Shown here: piece after piece, positions 10,749-20,465 of the stretch
Layout of the letters: each line of letters opens with the position of its first letter
How positions within the stretch are numbered: position 1 is the stretch's first letter
Assembly (NCBI RefSeq): GCF_020520425.1
Contig: NC_079492.1
Span: 143,747,861 to 143,811,860, forward strand
Direction: 5' to 3'
DNA from: Spinacia oleracea
Lineage: Eukaryota; Streptophyta; Magnoliopsida; Caryophyllales; Amaranthaceae
Length of the DNA stretch: 64,000 nt
The notes under the pieces: generated by a model
Databases searched by the model: none
Told to the model about the DNA's origin: nothing
The model's input: the letters and a program-made list of their open reading frames with translations, nothing else
Made by a program: the position numbers and the translations under genes

Positions 10749-12200
10749 ATGCAAGAAACACCCCCACATATAGCCATCGTGCCCACACCAGGGATGGGTC
10801 ACCTCATTCCACTCACTGAGTTAGCGAGGTGGCTAGCCGAGTTTAACATCAACGTAACACTACTCATTCCCAACGACGACTCGCCACCGTCAAATTCCCA
10901 ACTCTCTCTCCTACAAAACCTCCCACCCTCCGTCTCCCACCGATTTCTCTCTCCTGTTGACGTCACAGACCTCCACTCCGGCATCCCTGTTGAAACTCGG
11001 ATTGAACTCACCATGACTCGGTCCATCCCAGATCTTCGTGACTCGCTCCGAGTTTTGTCCGAGTCAACTAGGCTCGTTGGCATCGTTGTGGATCTTTTGG
11101 GCTACAAAGCGTTAAGTTTGGCCCAAGAATTTGATATCCAGTCGTACGTGTTTTTCATCACGAGTGCTTTGGGTTTGTGCTGCGCTTATTCTATGCCAAA
11201 ACTGGATAAAATGCACACGCGTGAGTATAGAGATTTGCCTGAACCGGTTCAATTTTGTCCCGGTTCGGTTCATGTTCATGGTGCTGATTTTCCTGACCCG
11301 GTTCAAGATAGGGAACGTGAAGTCTACAAGTTCTTTCTTGGCCTAACAGAATGTTATTCTAAGGTTACCGGGATTTTGGTCAACAGTTTCTTTGACCTTG
11401 AACCGGTTGCTTTTAAGTACTTAATGGAAAACCGTGGTAAAGAAGATAATTTTCCACCGGTCTATTCCGTTGGACCGGTAATTCGGGCCGGTCCCGAAGG
11501 TGAGTTGTTAGACGGGTCAAACTCTCTAAAATGGTTGGATAACCAACCAAATGATTCGGTGTTATTTGTGTCATTTGGTAGTGGTGGAAACCTTTCTCAT
11601 GAGCAACTTATAGAGTTAGCATTAGGGCTTGAGTTGAGTGGTCAAAGGTTTTTGTGGGTTGTTAAATCCCCACATGATAAGTCTAATGCTTCTTACTTTG
11701 GTGTCAATAATGTTGATAACCCACTTGAGTATTTGCCGCAGGGGTTTTTAGATAGGACCAAAGGGTTAGGTTTAGTGGTGCCTAATTGGGCTCCTCAAGT
11801 GCAAATATTAAGTCATGGTTCAACGGGTGGGTTTTTAACTCATTGCGGGTGGAACTCGATTCTGGAGAGTATATCTCATGGCGTGCCCTTGATTGCATGG
11901 CCACTTTACGCTGAACAAAGATTGAATTCTGTAATAATAGCCGAAGATTTAAAGGTTGCATTCAGAGTAAAACCAAATGAGAAGGGTTTGATTCAAAGTG
12001 ACCAAATTGGTCAATATGCACAATGTTTGATTCAAGGAGAGGAAGGAAGAGTATTGCAAGAGAAAATGAGAACACTTATGGATGCGGCTAATGTTGCTTT
12101 AAACAAAGATGGGTCGTCTAAGGAGTCATTAGCAAAGGTTGCTCAAGTGATAATGAATCACAAGATCACAAAAAATGAATCCAATCATCTTGATAATTGA
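10749..12200 (+). CDS. UDP-glycosyltransferase, UGT72 type (hydroquinone/monolignol glucosyltransferase-like)
   Basis: An intronless frame of 483 residues, the usual length for GT1 plant UGTs. The N-terminal acceptor domain starts PHIAIVPTPGMGHLIPL, with the catalytic His at residue 18. The partner Asp is probably D115 in VVDLLG. The C-terminal PSPG box covers residues 347-390, starting WAPQVQILSHGS, with HCGWNSILES in the middle and closing with a Gln, which favours UDP-glucose. The stretch ELALGLELSGQRFLWVVKSP is characteristic of UGT72. Known members glucosylate small phenolics such as monolignols, hydroquinone and chlorophenols in the cytosol; the actual substrate cannot be read from sequence. 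The family assignment is strong and the subfamily likely. All catalytic features are present, so it looks functional. Its 3' end converges on the SEH1 gene, leaving 371 bp between stop codons. Confidence 0.95.
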   Translation: MQETPPHIAIVPTPGMGHLIPLTELARWLAEFNINVTLLIPNDDSPPSNSQLSLLQNLPPSVSHRFLSPVDVTDLHSGIPVETRIELTMTRSIPDLRDSLRVLSESTRLVGIVVDLLGYKALSLAQEFDIQSYVFFITSALGLCCAYSMPKLDKMHTREYRDLPEPVQFCPGSVHVHGADFPDPVQDREREVYKFFLGLTECYSKVTGILVNSFFDLEPVAFKYLMENRGKEDNFPPVYSVGPVIRAGPEGELLDGSNSLKWLDNQPNDSVLFVSFGSGGNLSHEQLIELALGLELSGQRFLWVVKSPHDKSNASYFGVNNVDNPLEYLPQGFLDRTKGLGLVVPNWAPQVQILSHGSTGGFLTHCGWNSILESISHGVPLIAWPLYAEQRLNSVIIAEDLKVAFRVKPNEKGLIQSDQIGQYAQCLIQGEEGRVLQEKMRTLMDAANVALNKDGSSKESLAKVAQVIMNHKITKNESNHLDN

Positions 12201-12571
12201 TGTTTTGGTTGTTTAATTAATGTACTTTCCTATGTTTTAATATTGCATGATGAAGAAGATTTGCATGTTTGCACAATTAATCAAACTTTTCTAGTAACCA
12301 GCAATTTGTAGTTTATTTTAATTTGATTTTTCTTTAGTACCTCAGTATAAACGTTACTAAAACAAGCAAAAACAAGGAGAAGTATCGAGTAAAGAATTTA
12401 TCATCTACACAAATTTGACAGTTGGTCACAAATGAGTCATAATTCTTGCATAATCTGTGCTCTAGAATTTGATTACCATAAGAATGTCACTATAAGAATG
12501 TCACTATGTCAGCCATACAAATTCGCGGCCATAGACAGGCCGGCTTAAGTATTCCATTACGCGGTACAACA

Positions 12572-15500
12572 CTACGAGGTAGGTTCCAAGACTGCCTGCT
12601 CATGCCAGACACCATTCAGATTAGACTGCCAAAGCCTAACCACCCCATCACTCCCGGTGCTTGCCAAAGTCATTCCGCTCATGTCCCATTCCATTTGCCA
12701 TACCTATTCACCCAAAGTACCACAACCAAAATTAGCAGTTTCATGAAGAAGAATGTTTCCTTAGTGATTACAACTTTTTCCCTGATGTGCTCCTTAAAAT
12801 AATCGTTTGGCTTAATGATCTGTTATATTGATTAAGAAATAAGGCCAAAGGAAGAGAAAGTTGTTGTGTCATACCTCGCCCTGGTGACCTGATAGCAAAG
12901 CAATCTTCTCAACTGAGAGGTGTCCGTTAACATCAGGGTGCAAACCAATATGCCATATTGCTATACCCATCTGAGTTGCAACAGATATTATTTCATACGG
13001 CCTGTAAGTGAAGATTCGGCAGGAACACAGTTATTCTCAAAAAAAAAAACCCAAATTTTTTTTTTTTTTATTATTTCCAAAATGAAGGAGTCATTTCCAA
13101 GTACTCCTAATATCGGTAACATACTAGAGGCACGGGAAGCAGACTGTGTAAGCCAAACATGCATGGCCGTAGACTCGTAGATTATGATGCCTCACACCAG
13201 CAGAAAAGGCTCAACCAACAATCAGAATGTATAATATGGAGCAAGAAATAAGAAACGCGTGTGACAGTTACCTGCAAATATTGGGAGCCCATGCAACTGC
13301 ATGCACCGGATCACCAGTGTTTTCAGGTAAAGCCAACTCTGCAACAGTAAGCCACCTTTGATGTAGTTGATCAAACTCCCAGACCTGATATCATCTAACA
13401 TGAGATTGATTTGGTTAAGTTATTCAATTAAGCAAGTCGCTTCATCACAGATATTTCCACCCAAGAACTAAAACAAGTTCATTCAGGAATCAGAAAAACC
13501 AGTAGAACTTCGTTAGAGAATAGAGGGAGATTTATTCAGAACACTAGAATCTCTGAAAGATATACCAAGACAAAACTATTACATTAGGAAATTTCTTAGG
13601 ATTTTATCTTATTAGAAAACGAAATGTCAATGAAGAGCTAGAGCCTATTATAAACCATATCATAGGTATTTGGGATTAAGGCTCCGTTCCAGTGTTACCT
13701 AATCCTCCAATCAGCCCACGAACCGCGAACCGAAAAAGCGAATTACAACATCAAAATGGTATAATTTTGGTCTAATTTAGCATATTAGGTAGCTAATTGC
13801 GAACCCGTACCCAATCTCATACTAACGAACCAGGTAACACTGCTCCGTTCCATTGGACTTATTTTGACTGAACTTATAATATCTAAACTTATCTGAACTT
13901 ATTTTATCTGAAAAAAACTTATTTTGTCTAAAATAAACTTATTTGTGTGTGAAAATGTCTGGAAAAAACTTATTTTTGCTGAACTTATCTGAACTTATTT
14001 TGTCGAAAATAAGTCGAACAAAACAAAACCTAACCAAATCCAGACCTCTGTTCTAAGTTGCAGGATTGGGGTTGATCTTCCTCTGACAGATAATACAATA
14101 ATAGCATAGTTTTCTTAGACATTGTTGGCAATTTGGCGCCAAAACTCATGGTGGCTATGTTTTCTACATATATAAAATTGCTTCGTGAAAAGTTTCAGTT
14201 TAGATTTACACACCTATATGTTCTTATATATATATATATATGCAATTATGTAAAGCTTTACACCAACACCACCCCCCCCCCCCCCACACACACACATACA
14301 CACACACACAAACAAAAAGAAAATTGAAACAATACGAAGTACTAAAGACCTAAAGTAAAAAAGCTAATACTTGTCGGTTGTAAGTGAGCCGAAGTTAAAC
14401 ATATGATATGAGTCGGCGAAGCACAAGCATCTTATTCATCTCACAACAAACAATAGTAAGAAAAACAACACTCACGGTGGATCCCCATACTGATGTTATA
14501 TTTGGGAAGTCAAATTGCATATAGCCTACCTTTTATCATTCAGCATTCAAAGAGGCTGATTCCATATTATTTACTATGAACACAACTTCTGAGACGAGAG
14601 GAGCACTAGAGGAGTATTACTACTTTAGTAGCAATAATTAAATCCCGGGAGAGGAAAACAAAGTGGCATAAAGAGTGATATCAGTAACTAAGAATAAACG
14701 TTAAAGCATACGCAAAAAAGGCAAAGGTCAGTTACAGCAACCACACACAATGAAAAGTGATAGAAGAGGGTGAATCACATGTATACTCTCTCTATATATA
14801 CGCTAGAAGGCCTAGAACAACATAACTACCAATGCTATAAGGGCATGTGAACGAAAAAGAAAAAGAAAAGTTAGAATACTCAGCAAAACTTATTGGACTC
14901 AACAATACCTTGGAAGAATTGAGTTGTGGTATATCTGAATTGAATCCCAGAACGAAGCTCAATTGCTGGCTTTCACCTATTTGTGGAATCCATGAAATGG
15001 ATGCTGATAAGCATGAAGCTTTCGCAAATTTAGATACAGAGTCAATGACATTCTGGAACTCGGCCTACACCACAATTTGACAATAGAAGTTTGTTAACAG
15101 AAATCCGAACTTGTACTTAATAAGTTACAAGAGCAGCTGCAGAGGGCTCCGACTATTACAGATACTCTAACTAAACGAAAGCTCCTTAGATAAGTAGGCA
15201 TCAAGTTAATGGAGCATTTAAATTTTTTATTCAATTATTCAAGCAGGAAATATACCTGAAGTTGCCAAGTGTTCAGTTCCAAAGGATTTTGGAGCTCATA
15301 GACTTTGGCATACCCATCTGAATATGCAACAACCTACAAGCAAAGAAATGCATGACACAATTATAAAGTCAGAGGATTTCACCATGCACCAAGAAGAACA
15401 CATTCAGCAAGTTTTTTATTATCTAACACTTACCAACTTCAAACAAGTAGAGGATCCTCCAAATTGAATATCTAATACACGGGCACTTTTATTCTGAAAC

Positions 15501-16743
15501 TTGGTACAGATCTTCCACTGAAGTGATTGCCCCTCTGAATGGAAAAGGGAAGCGCAAATGTTTTAGATTTTTAAATCATTCGTAACCATACACCAATAAC
15601 ACCACTCTCATATCAATTCTGAAATCAATGTCTTACTTATTACTAGTAGTCATTAGGGTAAAGGCCAAAAGGGTAGCATAAGATTTGTAAATCATTACTC
15701 TACTTGTAATGCGGAGATCTGAAAGTAGTTGGCAACATAATTCTCTCGGCTAGAAAGCTTACACGAGCATACAATTTCACAACTCATTCTTTAAGAAGGG
15801 AAGTACAGTCATTATAGAAAAGACAATATGGTGTAAATTGACATGTGCAGAAATGATTGCTTTGTATGAATGTAACAAGAGGTTTGAGTTAGTGTTACCT
15901 CCTGTAACTTCTTCCCATAATGATAACGTCCCATCATCCAAAATACACGCGATGGCATCTCCATACTCTGGAGGAACCCATGCCACCTTCACAATGCTAC
16001 CCTCATGCACCTAAAACCACAATCTAATCTCATGTTAATTGTCACATGAAAGTTGCATCATACTACTTCAGAAGCTTCAACGGAAGAAATTAGATATATA
16101 CCCTCCAACTTAATTCTCAAAAACTCAACATAATTTTGATAAACCCCCAAATATTGATACACTGAAAAATGTTAAATTGAATCATAATTCGGAATTACAT
16201 CAAAATCTCACATACATTATAATTAGAGCTACCAGACCTTAGATGATCTACCGGGGATGATTCGACGAACACACAATCCGACCAAAACACCAATTTGACA
16301 GCTCTAAGATTAATAATTGTTAACATTTTTAAAATCGGAAAGATCACCATGCGCCATAGTATCAAGTAACCAACATTCACAAACTTCCATCATAAATTAA
16401 ATTGTTTCATACATAGAACAACAAACATACTACTAGAAAGAAATAAAGTTCAGCAAATAAAAGATTGTATATTTAACTGAAAATATCATACATTATAGTA
16501 TAAACACAAAGATGAGCAATTAAGAAATGAATTTGTCTCCAAAAAAAAAATTGCAATTGATTGGGAAAATAAGGAGGAGCAGACCTGAAAAGAGGAAGGA
16601 GAGAAGGGAGAAGAGGAAGCAGGGTCAGGAGAATCGAAGATGGTGAGAAGACCATTGATTGAACCAGTAGCTAATCTTTGAGCGCTGTAATTCCAAGCTG
16701 AGCATACTGTTCCTTTCTCCAATGTCGCCACCGTTTTCTCCAT
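12572..16743 (-). CDS. SEH1: Nucleoporin SEH1 (WD40 protein), eight exons
   Basis: Predicted exons on the minus strand: 16743-16585, 16010-15899, 15534-15434, 15333-15256, 15064-14909, 13384-13272, 13001-12875 and 12703-12572. All junctions are GT/AG and phases join cleanly, giving 325 residues, close to my memory of the Arabidopsis protein (about 326). The protein starts MEKTVATLEKGTVCSAWNYS and ends with VWQMEWDMSG..LASTGSDG..RLWQSNLNG, a classic WD40 repeat. Other blades include VAWVPPEYGDAIACILDDGT and PYEIISVATQMGIAIWHIGL. SEH1 is a six-bladed beta-propeller of the Nup107-160 complex of the nuclear pore and of the SEA/GATOR complex. Intron 5 (13385-14908) carries nested MITEs and microsatellites. 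A hAT-type element lies 117 bp upstream of the start codon. No defect was seen; it appears intact. Confidence 0.93.
13678..14029. mobile_element. Harbinger-like MITE in SEH1 intron 5, itself interrupted
   Basis: The left end, GGCTCCGTTCC, and the interior TGAACTTAT..TTATTTTGTCTGAAA motifs match 18036-18260 and 38172-38315. The right end AAAACC is followed by TAA, matching the TTA on the left in inverted sense. The right boundary is approximate. Confidence 0.6.
13691..13841. mobile_element. Nested TIR element with 10-bp target duplication
   Basis: TIRs are AGTGTTACCT and AGGTAACACT. The flanks GCTCCGTTCC at 13681-13690 and 13842-13851 are identical. A 9-10 bp duplication points to the Mutator superfamily. 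151 bp. Confidence 0.75.
14228..14312. repeat. Compound microsatellite (AT)n / poly-C / (CA)n in SEH1 intron 5
   Basis: An AT run at about 14226-14241, a run of about 14 C residues near 14272-14285, and a CA run at about 14286-14310. The C-run is a likely sequencing or assembly weak point. Confidence 0.85.
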
Positions 16744-16859
16744 TGCTTTCTCTTTCTCTTTTCTTGTCCACCGTATTGTAGGGTTTTACTTCCCGCTCCT
16801 CCTTCTCTAGTCTTGACTCGAAGCTTTGACCTGGAGTTGACGTTTGAGGGTCCGTTTGG

Positions 16860-17193
16860 TAAAGATGGCCTCGAGTCGAGCCGAGCTGAACCGAGCCGGC
16901 CCGCGTCCCGACACAAGCGCGAATAAGTGTGTTGGGCATGAGCCGTTTTTTTGTGAGGAAGTATGATGACTGATGAGGCACGACAATTTTAATTTAGTGA
17001 AATTAGGTTTAGACACGATGATTCATCTTGGTCGAACATGACGACATGTGGGTTTGGGTAGTGTCTGGACCACATTATTTATTTTTTCGACACGACATGT
17101 CCCAACATGTAACATCTGATTTTTGCGTAGGTTGGGCCAAGGCACATGGACTCGGACGGAAGCATGGTCCGACTCTGCCCACAGCCATCTTTA
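16860..17193. mobile_element. Non-autonomous hAT-like element next to the SEH1 start
   Basis: TIRs are TAAAGATGGC and GCCATCTTTA. The flanks CCGTTTGG (16852-16859) and CCATTTGG (17194-17201) differ at one base. 334 bp with GC-rich GAGCCGAGC subterminal repeats. It lies 117 bp upstream of the SEH1 ATG, so it may supply or displace promoter sequence. Confidence 0.75.
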
Positions 17194-17319
17194 CCATTTG
17201 GTATCATTTTTTTGTTTGTTTAGAAGACCTTATCAAAATTAAGTACATTTTCATGTTTTAGGTATTCAAAATGCATTTTAAGGAGAAAAAGAAGGTTTTA
17301 TAGAAAGTTAAAAGTGTGA

Positions 17320-18790
17320 CTAAAGGGCTGCAAACGAGCCGAGCCGATTTGAATTTCACCTTGTTCGAGCTAAGCTTGATAAGGATTTTAACTGTTTGAG
17401 TTTTGCTCCAACTTGACCGAGCTTTGCAATTTGTTGTTCGGGCATTGTTCGTTGAGCATCCGCCTGATTCAATCGCGAGCTAAATGAGTTTTATTCGAGC
17501 TTTGAAAGTTTGTCAAATTGATGTAAAATATATATTCATGGATAAGGCTGCAAACGAGTCGAGTCGAACCGAGTTTTAGTCTATTCGAGCTAAGCTTGAT
17601 ACAGATTATAAGTGTTCAAGTCGACTCGAGCTTGAACAAGCTAGCTTTGAAAATTTGTTGTTCAAGCTTGGCTCGTTACGAATTTGGTTTGTTTGAGCTT
17701 TGCTCACGAACAAAATTGTTTGCATTACGAGTTTGAGCTCGAGCTTGATAAAATAAACAAACCTTGAATTACCTTTCTAAGAAAATAAATTATGCATCCA
17801 TTTAATGTTATTGAGTTTTTTCAAATCTCTCTATAATAAAAATGTATGGCCAACATTTTATACTTGTGAAAATTTTGAATCCATTTAAAAGAATACCAAG
17901 ATAGCTTTATAATTAATGTCATATATTTTTTAAGAGTTTGAACGAGTTTTTAATGAGTTATACTTGAACATATATAATTATGCTTACAAAATAACTTAAG
18001 CGAGCTATTCACAAATATTAACGAGCCGAACATTAAGTCTTTGTTCTATTGGACTTATATTGACTGAGCTTATATTATTTGAATTTATCTAAACTTAACT
18101 GGAATTATCTGAACTTGTTTTATCTGAAATAAACTTATTTTGTCTGAAATAAACTTATTTGTGTGTGAAAATGTCTGAAAAAACTTATTTTTGCTGAAGT
18201 TATATTATCTGAACTTATTTTGTCTGAAATGAGTCAAAATAAGTCGGACGGAACAGAGCCTAAATTGTTCGAGCTTGACTCATTTACTTATCCATCTTAA
18301 ATTTTTTGTTCAGTGCTTCAAGCTTGTTTATTAACTTATCATACGAGTTTTGACCGAGCTTTGGCCGATCTTGTTCGCGAGTAGTTCACCAACGTATCAG
18401 CTCATTTGCGTGCACCCCTATTATTCAAGGAGAAAGTTAACAAAATATTATATATATATATATGGGATATTATAATGTGCGCATGATTGATTCACTTTCG
18501 TTTTAAATACTTGTTGACATGTACGGGCCATATTTCTTTTAAAAAAATTATATTTTCATTCCATCAATTTTTTTTCGAGTTTGAACGAGTTATAAACGAG
18601 TAATTAATGAGGTATAAATGAGTGATTGTGAACAATATCGAGCTGAATGTGATGATGGTCGAGCTAATTGGCTCGATTACTTATCGAGCGTAATTTTTTT
18701 GCTCAAACTCGTTCATTACTGAATAAGCGGGCTTTGACCGAACTTGTTCGCAAATGCGCACGTATCAGTTCATTTGAAGTCCCAGTGACT
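17320..18790. repeat. Composite GAGCC/GAGCTTGA-rich repeat region, hAT-like
   Basis: Several diverged segments begin GGCTGCAAACGAG (17327, 17547) and close with TCAGCTCATTTGCGTGCACCCC (about 18397-18418, quoted here in part). A further related copy lies at 18575-18780. These resemble the ends of plant hAT elements, with the GAGCTCGAGCTTGA motif reiterated. I could not fix target duplications, so this is probably a nest of old copies. It is interrupted by the MITE at 18036-18260. No gene was seen. Confidence 0.5.
18036..18260. mobile_element. Harbinger-like MITE, 225 bp
   Basis: The left end is AGTCTTTGTTCTATTGGAC and the right end, reversed, is GGCTCTGTTCCGTCCGAC. It is flanked by TTA (18033-18035) and TAA (18261-18263), so the duplication is one base off an exact TTA. 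The interior contains TGAACTTATTTTGTCTGAAA repeats shared with 13678-14029. Confidence 0.6.
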
Positions 18791-18914
18791 ATTTATATCA
18801 CAAATAAGTAATAACTAATGCTATTTTTGGCTTAATTTAAGTTTCACTCTTTACTTTTCAGTTCCTTTTAGTTTAGTAACATTCAATTTAGTAGCCTAAG
18901 CCATTTGTATGAAG

Positions 18915-19854
18915 TAGGAATGACAATGGATCGGATTCGGGTCGGATGTAGCAAGATCCAAATCCGATCCATATAATAATCGGAGCTTAAAGTTGGATCC
19001 GAATCCGAATCCGACTCCGAAACTCTGAAACCCGAATCCGATCCGAAGACCTAAATCGCAGGTCTGAATCCGATCCGATCCGTCGGACCTCCGACGGGAT
19101 CCGAATCCACCTAATGCTCTCTGCAACATCTTTTTCAATATTTCCAACAAAAAAAAGAGGGGATGTGTAGTATGACTATCAACAATGGCAGAGTACAAAA
19201 AATGAAACAAGAACAAATCTCATTAAATATATTCACTTAAGCCGATTACAAAAATGAACAAGAACAAATATATGTCATGAACTCTAATGAAGTCAATACA
19301 AGGAATCTGAAAATAAAAGATTAATAATCAATGATAAAATCGTATACCTATACATCCACTCCAATATATTAAATCAACCAGAAATCACAAAATATTAACC
19401 AAAGAAATACAATATAGTATCTTAATGTTGATGAAGAATCACAGGGGCATTATCTATACCATGCTTGCACCATAATTACTTTCCAAGAAAGAATTTGAAG
19501 AAAGATTTAGAGAAGAAGTGCTGATATGACGCCAATACTCAGTGGGAGGAGGGAGAGATGAGGGAGGAGAGAGAAAGAGATGGGGAGAGAGGTGAGAAAG
19601 TGGCGGCTGGTAGTAGTGTTTGTAGATTTTAGGGTTTATTTTTCTTTTTATAGTAAAAATATGAATACCCTTTAAGTCTATTCGGACCTCCATCGGACCC
19701 ATCACAACATCTATATCCGACCCGGCTCCTATTCAGAGTCGGACTTTTTTTTTTCGGATATGGATTCGGACTTTTGTTTATCGGATTTGGATCGGACTTT
19801 TTCCTTCGGATCGGATCGGACTCGAGTCGGATTCGGACCAGATTGCCATCCCTA
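18915..19854. mobile_element. Non-autonomous hAT element, 940 bp, exact 8-bp duplication
   Basis: TIRs are TAGGAATGACAATGGATCGG and, reversed, TAGGGATGGCAATCTGGTCC. GTATGAAG occurs on both sides (18907-18914 and 19855-19862). Both subterminal regions are packed with short CGGATCGGA/TCCGAATCCGA motifs, as is usual at transposase-binding hAT ends. Minus-strand frames of up to 106 codons inside it are low-complexity and not genes. Confidence 0.9.
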
Positions 19855-19862
19855 GTATGAAG

Positions 19863-20465
19863 TTGTGAACCCAAAAACAAGTGGTTGATTTGTTTGTTTC
19901 GATTAGGGAGTAAACTACAACATTAGGCTAAAGCCAGTTTGAATCCAAATTACTCCCTCTGTACTTTATTAAGGGAGGCAATTCTTAAAATCAGTCATAC
20001 TTTTTATTAGGTGGTAATAGAGTACTATTATAAATACTCCCCCTTTTATTTTATACAGAGTAATTTTCTTGTTCCCATGAACCCTAATAGTCATATCATT
20101 TCCTTCCGCTAATCATATTTAATACTATCACTATCTTTTACTCTAATTGTTTAATACATACACTTAATCCACTTATTTCTTTGTTTAATAAAATCAACTT
20201 GTTTTTTTAGAGTGTTTCATCCCGATCCCAAGTGATCATGTGATCGATTTCCATGTCCGGGGAGTAACAACAATTTCAATCTACTGTGTAATAAGCTTTT
20301 GATTATCGGGTTAACCGAATACAGTCCTTAAAAAAACGTCGTGGTTTATGCGCGAATCCATCAAACCGTAAAAACTGACAATTTAGGCAAACTCCGGTGG
20401 CCACTCAAAAGAAACACCGTTAGCTTTTTTGCAATATTTTTCCAATTTCTCAAAATCAAACAACA
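19863..20465. other. Promoter-side spacer of the plastid membrane protein gene
   Basis: It holds a truncated Stowaway-type end (ACTCCCTCTGTACTTTATTA at about 19951-19970) and AT-rich sequence. No clear TATA box could be chosen. Confidence 0.4.

Noticed and set aside
12506-12802. 98-codon plus-strand frame.
   Set aside because: It is the antisense of the last SEH1 exon, which has correct splice sites and WD40 coding on the minus strand.
14133-14327. 64-codon frame ending in a Pro/His/Thr run.
   Set aside because: It covers a poly-C/CA microsatellite in an SEH1 intron.
18896-19880. Minus-strand frames rich in RSDPNP/GFGFGS-like residues.
   Set aside because: They are translations of hAT subterminal repeats, not proteins.
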